From Planctomycetota bacterium (GTDB lineage Bacteria > Planctomycetota > Planctomycetia > Pirellulales > Pirellulaceae), in contig VGZC01000019.1 in assembly GCA_016872725.1 (NCBI GenBank), forward strand, positions 1-64,000: a stretch of DNA of 64,000 nt, in the 5' to 3' direction. The notes under the pieces were generated by a model. It saw only the letters and a list, made by a program, of their open reading frames with translations, did no database searches and was not told the DNA's origin. Positions 1-9,100 of the stretch are shown here, piece after piece (position 1 is the first letter of the stretch; each line of letters opens with the position of its first letter). The position numbers and the translations under genes were made by a program.

Positions 1-105
1 CCATTACGGACGAACAATTATCCCAGATGAATATTCGCCGAGATGCATTTCACGGTGAGTGGAATTATCGCATACTGCCAACTGTGTGATATCATAATTC
101 GGTAA
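1..105. other. AT-richer left-edge segment, no gene seen
   Basis: The first ~120 bases are about 42% GC by eye count, against roughly 63% for the rest. In the frame of the giant gene that follows there are stops at 28-30 and 103-105, and no credible start or signal peptide lies between them. The transition to high-GC repeat-protein sequence near position 115-120 is abrupt. This could be a real junction (rearrangement or insertion edge) or a contig-end assembly artefact. Confidence 0.5.
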
Positions 106-3100
106 CTTATTGTTGAGCGCCGCCTTAGCCAGGGTGCGGGCGTCGCGTTTTACGATGCCGGCTGGACCACGACCGCCGGAAACACGCTCCAAGGCAATTA
201 CATCGGCACCGATGTCACGGGAACACTGTCGCTGGGGAATGCGAAGAGCGGCGTCGTCGTGCTGCTTGGGGCCGCGGCGAGCGGCGACACGCGGATCGGC
301 GGAGACGCGCCCGGCGAAGGCAACTTGATTTCCGGAAATGGTCATGGCATCGACTGGGGCTGGTCGGCCGGAATCATGATATGGTCGGGTGGCGCGAGTC
401 CCCAGACGACGATCGAGGGCAATTTCATCGGGACAAACGCCGAGGGTACCGCGGCCATTCCCAATCGATATTCCGGCATCATGATTCACGGAGCCTTCAA
501 TACCAAGATCGGCGGCGAAAGCGCCTATGTCGACGGCCGACTCAGCGGCGCGGGGAACCTGATCTCGGGAAATCTGTGGAACGGCATTGGTTCCTATCGA
601 GCCGGAAACAATGGAGACTCGAACTTCATTGTCCAGGGCAACTTCGTCGGGACGGATGTCTCCGGGACGACGACCATTCCGAATGGACACACCGGAATCG
701 GCGTCGACATGAATGCGAGCCTTGTCGGGGGCTCCACGCCCGGGCTGCGCAACGTCGTATCCGGGAACGGCGGCGGAGTTGTCGTGAAAGGCCGTGGTTC
801 TCGTGTAGTCGGCAACTACATCGGTACGGACGTCAGTGGGACGATTGCGATCGGCAACCGTGTGGGAATCAGTCTCCAAGATGGCGCGACGGGAAACGAC
901 ATCGGCGGACCGCTGCCCGGTGAAGGCAACGTGATCAATGGCGGGCATGGCATTGACTGGAACAACTCCGCGTCCGGGATCTTTTTCGACGGGAGCGGTA
1001 CAACCGACAACCGGGTGCGCGGCAATCTGATCGGCGTCGACGCGAGCGGTACCGTGGCGCTGGGCAATCTTGGACCCGGTATCGTGTTTCGGGCGTCCGG
1101 TCCCCATGCGGTGTCCGGAAACATCGTAGGTGGGCCGAATCCGGGCGACGCGAACGTTTTGGCGGGCAATCAGGGTGGAGGCATCCTCGTCGACGGCGCC
1201 TTTGTGACTGGCAATTCCATCCTTGGCAATTTCATTGGAACAGACCGGTCGGCCACGCGCGCCATTCCGAATACCGGGAACGGGGTGACGGTCACTTCAG
1301 GCACCGGCTCGAATACGATCGGAGATGGAAACCTCTTCTACTACAACACGGGTAGCGGCATCCGGTTCGAAGGTCCTTCCGCGAACGCCAACAGCGCGTT
1401 CCAGAACCGGTTCTGGGCCAATGGCGGTCCGGCGATCGATGCGGGAACTTCGGGGGCAACACTGAACGACTCCGGCGAGACGGACGGCGTGCTCGATTAC
1501 GCCGTCATCACGCACGCCTCCGTCGATGGCTCGAACCTTGTGATCACCGGCTTTGTCGGCGCGGGACGCGCGATCGAGTTCTACGCATCGGCGCCGAGCG
1601 GATCGGGGTTCGGACAAGGATCGGTCTTCCTCGCGACGCGCGTCGAGGGCACCACCGAGGATCTCGATACGGGGACCGGCTCGTACGGCCCGGTCGTCAA
1701 CGGACGGACCGTTTCAACGGCGAGTGTTTCGGCGGATCGGTTCCGATTCGAAATCCCGTTGCCCGCGGGTGTCGCCGACGGAACGTTGATCACAGCCACC
1801 GCGCTCGGCTCCACGTCCGAATTCGCGCCGCCTGTCGTCGTCGGCGAACAGGCCAGCCAATTGGCGCCCGAGGTCACACTCGACACGACGTCCGTCACGC
1901 TCGTCGCCGGCGGCCGGCTCGAGATCTCCGGTTCGTTCTACGATCCCGATTCGACGACATGGACCGCGACCGTCGACTACGGCGACGGCGGCGGATGGCA
2001 CGCCCTCTCGCTCGGCGCGAACCATGCGTTCGAGCTCAGTTACGTCTACTCGACGGCCGGCAATCGCACGGTCCGTGTTCGTGTTATCGACAATAGCCTG
2101 ACCACGGGCGAGGCGACCGCGACCGTCACGGTTGAGAATGAAGCGCCCGAGGTCACTTTCAACGAATTTACGCTCACCAGCCCCGTAAACGAGGGCCAGA
2201 CCGTCGTGCTCACCGGTCAGTTCCTTGACTCGGGAGACACGCATACGGTCGACATCGCCTGGGGCGACGGGACGAGCGATCATTTCCCCGTTCCGGGCGG
2301 CGAACGGTCGTTCACGGCGTATCACGTCTACGGTGACGACTCGAACACGGCCGGTTCAGCGACCAGCTCCGACGTCTATCGCGTCGCCGTGACGGTGACG
2401 GACGATGCGGGCGCCGGAGCATCGACCCCCGCGGGGCTCTTTTTGGCCGAAGTGCGCAATGTAAGGCCTTCCGGTCTGGCGGTCGATTTCAGCGGGACAA
2501 CCCTGGTGGAAGGCGATACGCTGACAATCTCGGGCGCGTTCATGGACCCGAGCGATGGCGATCTACATACCGTGCGGATCGATTGGGGCGACGGTTCCAA
2601 TGAGACGTTCGGCATCACGCGGGGCTCGCGGACATTCGCCGGCCTAACCCACACCTATACTGACAATCCGACCGACGGTTCGGGCGACTTTTTCGTGACG
2701 GTCGAATTGTGGGATGACGACGAGCCTCTTCAACCCGAGCGGTTCATGCGGACCGTGCGCGTCGAGAACGCGGTTCCGGAACACGTTGTTGTCGAGGTCA
2801 CCCCCGATCGTCTAACCGAAGGAAGCTCCGTATCCGTTTCTGGCGGCTTCGATGACGCGGGGGTTCACGATGCGCACACGGTTCGAATCGACTGGGGAGA
2901 CGGATCGGCACTAACGATCCTCGCGTTGCCGGCCGGCGTCCACGAATTCCAAGACGTCCCGCATGAGTACGAGGACAATCCGGGAACCATCGGAGATCCG
3001 TATTTCGTGACGGTGGAGGTCTCGGACAGGGACGATCCAGGGGTCAGCGGGCGCGTCGCTCTCCCCGTGTACGTCGCCAACGCGATCCCGCGGATCATGG

Positions 3101-6100
3101 ACCTGTTCGCATCGAGCGGGAGTGGACCTATTGACGAAGGCGGTACGCTGACGATCTCGGGACAATACGCCGATGCGTCGCCGACCGACACGCACGAGGT
3201 CCTGGTTGATTGGGGAGACGGCGAGACAACGTGGGCAACCATCGACTCGGCGACCCGCTCGTTCACCGCGTCGCATCGTTACATCGACAACGGCGACGGC
3301 CCCGACGAGTCGTACTCGATCGCGGCAAGGCTGTTCGACGACGACGGCGACACCCATGTGGTGATGGTGGGCCAGACGGTGCGCAACGTCGCGCCCGCCG
3401 TCGGCATGGTTCCCGGTCCGATCAACACCGACCCGAACTTCATCGCGCTGCAAGCCGACGTCACGGATGCGGGACGCGCCGATACCCACGGATTCTCATG
3501 GATTGCGTACCCGTTGGTGGACCCGCCCGTACCACCCCAATTCGGCAGCGCCCCGTCCTTTGTTGTGGACCGGTCGCTCCACCCGACGGCGTTGTGGCAT
3601 GTTGAACTATCCGTAGCCGACAATGACGGCGGAGTGGCCGTAATCGCGACCACGATGCTCGCGGGAACGGCGGGTGACGACACGATTGTTGTCGACGACG
3701 CGACCGTTGCCGGCTCCGGAACGAGCACGTTTCTTATCCTCGGTCTCGACGGCGCGGATGTGATCGATGCAACGGCGGTGACCGATCCTTCGGTCTCGAT
3801 CATCTTGGACGGCGGTGCGGGCCAGGACTACTTGTTCGGCGGCAGCGGAGACGACGTCTATTATCTGCGCCGCGGCGATGATGTCGCCAACGCGACGGGA
3901 GTGTCCGGTGGCGGTCCCAATCCGAGCACGATGCCGGCGACGCTCAATCTGCGAGGCGACGACCGCTATGTACTTGTCCCCAACAGCACGTTAACCGTCT
4001 TCGACACGGACGGCGCGAATATCCTGGATTTCACCTTCGCCGACTTCGGCGACGGATCGGGCATCACGTTGGACCTGAACGCCGTATCCAATACGTCGTT
4101 CTCGCTCCAAGACGTATCCGTAACGCAGCCGGGCGCGCACTACGTCCAATTGATGGGTGGTTTTAGCAAGCTGTACGGGAGCGCATATGGTGACCGATTC
4201 ACGGCGGCGTCCGGCGCGACGCTCGAAGGCGGCGCGGGGGACGATCAGTTTGACGTCGGCTCGGACATTACCGGCGCAAGGGTCTTCGGAGGCGCGGATG
4301 ACGATGTGCTGACCGTAACCGGAACGGGGATCGGCGATCTCGTATTCCAGGGTGACGACGGAGCGGACCACGTATTCAATGACGCGACGGTTTTCGGCTT
4401 CGTTTTCCGCGGCGGCGCCGATGATGACATCCTCATCAACACAGGTTGGGTGGACGGCACGCTGTCGTTCGGCGGCGACGACGGTATGGACCAGCTCATC
4501 AACGAAGGGACTTTTGCGAACCTCGTCTTCACGGGCGGCGCCGATGACGATTTCCTGGTCAACTCGGACGTCGGCACGGTCACTGGGACGCTCTCGTTCG
4601 GCGGCGACGACGGTATGGACCAGCTTATCAACGAAGGGACTTTTGCGAACCTCGTCTTCACGGGCGGCGCCGATGACGATTTCCTCGGGAACCTGGGCGG
4701 TATTGATACGATTGTGTTCAGCGGCGACGACGGCCTCGATCGATTCGAGAACTCGGGTTCGGTCGGCGAGATCATGTTCACGGGCGGCGCCGATGACGAT
4801 TTCCTGGTCAACTCGGACGTCGGCACGGTCACAGGCACCCTTTCTTTCGGCGGTGACGACGGCACCGATCAACTCATCAATCAAGGAACGGCCCTCCACA
4901 TTACGTTCAGTGGCGGAGCGGATGACGATTGGCTCCTGAATACGGGAGAAGTCATCGGAACGCTCGTGTTCGGCGGTGACGACGGTCTCGACCAACTCGT
5001 CAATCAGGGAACACTCGCCGATATCCGTTTCGGAGGCGGCGCCGACGATGATCTGCTGATGAACGCGGGAGAAGTCATCGGAACGCTCGTGTTCGGCGGC
5101 GATGACGGAGTCGATCGACTTACCAATCAGGGAACATCGTTCGACATCCAATTCCGCGGCGGCGCGGACGATGACCTGTTGCTCAATTTGGGCTCGATCA
5201 CAGGCTCGTTGTCCTTTGGCGGCGACGATGGCGCCGACGTGCTGCGCAACGAAGGGTACATCGATAACCTGGCATTCTCGGGCGGCGCGGACGATGATCT
5301 GCTCGTCAATTCGAGCCGTTCGTCAATCGCAGGCCTGTCCTTCGGCGGCGATGACGGAGCCGACTCGGTCCACAACCTTGGGCTGATCGATGTCCTGACG
5401 TTCACGGGCGGCGCCGACGACGATTGGCTCATCAACGCCGGATCGGTCGCAACGACCTTGACCTTCTCCGGGGACGACGGCGCGGATCGAATGCTGAACG
5501 AGGGAACCGTTGCCGCCTTGACGTTCCAGGGGGGCGCGGATGACGACGTTCTCCAAAATGCGGGAACGGTCGGCGAGCTGGCGTTTCAGGGCGGCGCGGA
5601 CGATGACGTGCTCGTGAATTCGGGAAACATCACGACCTCGCTCGGCTTCACCGGCGATGACGGAGCCGACCTGCTTCGAAACGAGGGAACGATCGGCGGA
5701 TTGACGTACACGGGCGGCGCCGACGACGATCTGCTCGTGAACCTCGGAGGCGTCACGACCTCGCTCGATTTCACGGGCGATGACGGCGCCGACGAACTAT
5801 GGAACCTGGGTTCCGCCGAGTCGATCGGATTCGCCGGCGGCGCGGATGACGATCTGCTCGTCAATCAGGCGCCGAACATCGCGGTCATCGTATTCGGCGG
5901 CGGTGCCGACGACGATATCCTCTGGAACGCGGGAGCCAACGTCGGCTCGATTGAATTCGGGGGAGGCGCGGACGACGACGTGCTCCAAAACACGGGGGCA
6001 TCGATCGGCTCGATCACGTTCCGAGGCGACGACGGACTCGACGCGCTCATCAATCTGGGTGATTCCGTCGGTCAACTCGCCTTCGCCGGCGGCGGCGACG

Positions 6101-9100
6101 ACGACGTCCTGGCCAACTATGGCCGTTCGATCGGCTCGATCGATTTCGGAGGCGACTCGGGCAATGACACGCTCATCGTGCGCGGATCGGGAAGTGCGAC
6201 GGGCCTTGTCGATTCGTATATCCACTTCCGAGGCGACGACGGTATCGATGCGTTCCAGAACAACGCGTCCGGATTCGCCGGGATCGTCTTCGAAGGCGGC
6301 GCCGACGACGATGTGTTCCAGAACAACGTGTCGGGCATCGGCGAAATCCTCTTCGAGGGCGGTGCCGACGATGACCTGCTCGAAAACAACGGCGACGGCG
6401 TCACGAACCTGGTGTTCGTCGGCGACGAAGGATTCGATATCCTGATCAACGACGGCCGAGCCGTCGTCGGACTCGAATTCGAAGGCGGCGCGGATGACGA
6501 CGTTCTCATCAACACGGGAACAGCCGTTGCCGGTGTTGTGTTCACGGGCGATGATGGAAGCGACGCACTGATCAACAGCGGCGCTCGGCTCTCGGGCGTC
6601 ACGTTCATGGGCGGCGGAGACGATGACGCGCTCCTCAACAGCGGCCCGCTTTCGACCGATCTCCTGTTCCTGGGCGATGCGGGAGACGACCTGTTCCGCA
6701 ACCGGCCGGAGGCCGTCGAATCGGGACGGCTCACGTTCTTCGGCGACGACGGATCGGACACGCTGGTCAATGAAGCCGGTGGCGTTTTCGGTGTCGAGTT
6801 CGACGGGGGCGCGGATGACGACGCGCTGTTCAATGCGGGCATCCAAGTCGTCGGCCTCACGTTCAACGGCGGCGCCGATGACGATACGCTCACGAACTCC
6901 GGCGCCAGAGCCGACGCGATCGACTTCACGGGCGACGACGGCGATGATCTGCTTGTGAACCGGGGACTCGACGTGTTGTGGATCGGATTCCAGGGCGACG
7001 ACGGCGCCGACACGTTCTTGAATACGGGATCGGCACTCGAAATCGAGTTCCATGGCGGTTCGGACGACGACACGCTCCTGAACGAAGGGCCAAACGTCGG
7101 TGGCTTGGTGTTCAACGGCGATGACGGAAGCGATCTGCTTGTCAACAACGGGCCCGTCCTCGCAATCGCGTTTCAAGGAGGCGCGGATGACGACGTGCTT
7201 CAAAACAACGCGACCGCCGGTTCGATCACGTTCGGCGGCGGCGCGGATGACGACGCGCTGATCAATAACGGACAAGGCGTCGGTTCAATCGACTTCGGCG
7301 GTGACGATGGAAACGATACGCTGCTCCATAACGCCGACGCGCTCGGATTCCTGACCTTCACGGGCGGCGCCGATCACGATACGCTTCGTGTCCATGGCGA
7401 ACAATTGGGCAACATGTCGTTTGAAGGCGGGTCCGGCGCCGATGCGTTCCATTTCAACGGAGTCGCCGTTCCGGGAACGGTCGTGACGTTCTTGGGCGGC
7501 GACGATGACGACCTGCTGGCATGGCGAGGCGCCGCTGATGAACTCGATTTCCAGGGCGATTCGGGGAACGATACGGCGATCGTCGTCGGCAGCGGTTCAC
7601 TTCGGCTGGCGGGAGGCGACGGCGACGACACCACCTACTTCCAATCGCATCCCGCCGCCGACGTGACGATCGAGGAATGGTATGGCGGCGATGCAACGGA
7701 TCTCAGCGGCGATACGCTCGACTTCAGCGGCTATTCCGGGGGACCGCTCCGACTGGACTTGCGAGTGACGACACGCCAGGTCCAGTCCGTACAGTTCGCG
7801 ATCACGATCCTCGACGGAATGGGCGTCGAAAACGTGATCGGATCGATGTTCGGCGATACGCTCGACGGAAACCCCCGCAACAATCTGATTCACGGGGCCG
7901 AATACGCGGGCGGATTCACCGGCCCCGTGGCCGATCCGCGCGGCGCGACGCAGTGGGCGCTGTTGGATTTCGACACGCACACCGATCCCGGCGAACATGT
8001 CTATTCGCAGGAGGAACGCGTCGCGATCGCGGACCGGATCGAGAGCGTGTTCCGGGGGCCCGATGCGGGATCGCCTTGGTTCGACGTGCGCGTTGTGCTC
8101 GACGCCGCCGAAATCCCGTCGGGTACGGACCACGCCACGCTCCGGTTCAATGAGACGCCCGAGTCCGGGAGGCCCGGTGGACTGGCAAGCGAAGTGGATC
8201 CTGGAAACCGCAACCTCGGCGGTTGGGCCGCGATCCAGGTGAACGGCCTCCTGGGCGGCGTCATCGTGCAAGCCGATATCGCCGAGGAAGGCCATGTTGA
8301 AGGCAATGCGTACAAGGGCGACCGTTCCCCGGTCGGGGACGAACAAATCGGCGCGACCAAACCGGGGGCGACCAGAGAGAACTTCGTATTGCTTTCCGCG
8401 AAAATCGGGGCGCACGAATTGGCGCACCTCTTGGGATTGCGCCACAGTGATTCGTTCGGACCGATCGGGTTCGGATTGCACGATCCCCCGGGAGCCGGCG
8501 CGTACAAGCCGTTCTACACAGGCCCCGTCGGCGGCGTCGAAACGTTCGATCACCTCATCGGGTCCCCCGCATCGATCGGCTCGGACCGATTCAACGATCT
8601 GAACGACTTGTTCTTCGGAGAACGGGAAGCGGTCAAGTTGGCGTGGGCGAACAGCAACCCGGCTCAAACGACGTTCCCCGAAACGACCGATTCGCATCGC
8701 GGACCCGAAACGGCTCAGGCGATCGGGCTCGTGACGTTGTCGGTTCCCAATACGCTCCGCCGAGGCTTGAACGAATCCAAGAATTTCTTCGTTCAACTGG
8801 CGTCGATCGACGGACGAATCGACGGGGATGCGGTGAGCGGTGCGAGCGAAGAGGACTGGTACGCGTTTTCGGGCCGATCCGGAGAGCTTGTGAATATCGA
8901 CGTGCTCTCGAATTCGATCGCCAGGTTCGGAACGAGTCCCGACGACTATGTGGATACGGTGGTCCGTCTTTGGTACGACACGGGTTCCGGAATCGAGTTG
9001 GTTCCGTATTACAGCAGTTTCGCGGAAAACGACGACATTTTCGAGCCGACCGACAGTGCGCTGATCGATCTGCGGCTTCCACTCGACGCGACATACTACA

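Noticed and set aside
4280-7650. CRISPR array or non-coding satellite
   Set aside because: Units stay in one long open frame with conserved protein pattern and variable third positions; no spacers.
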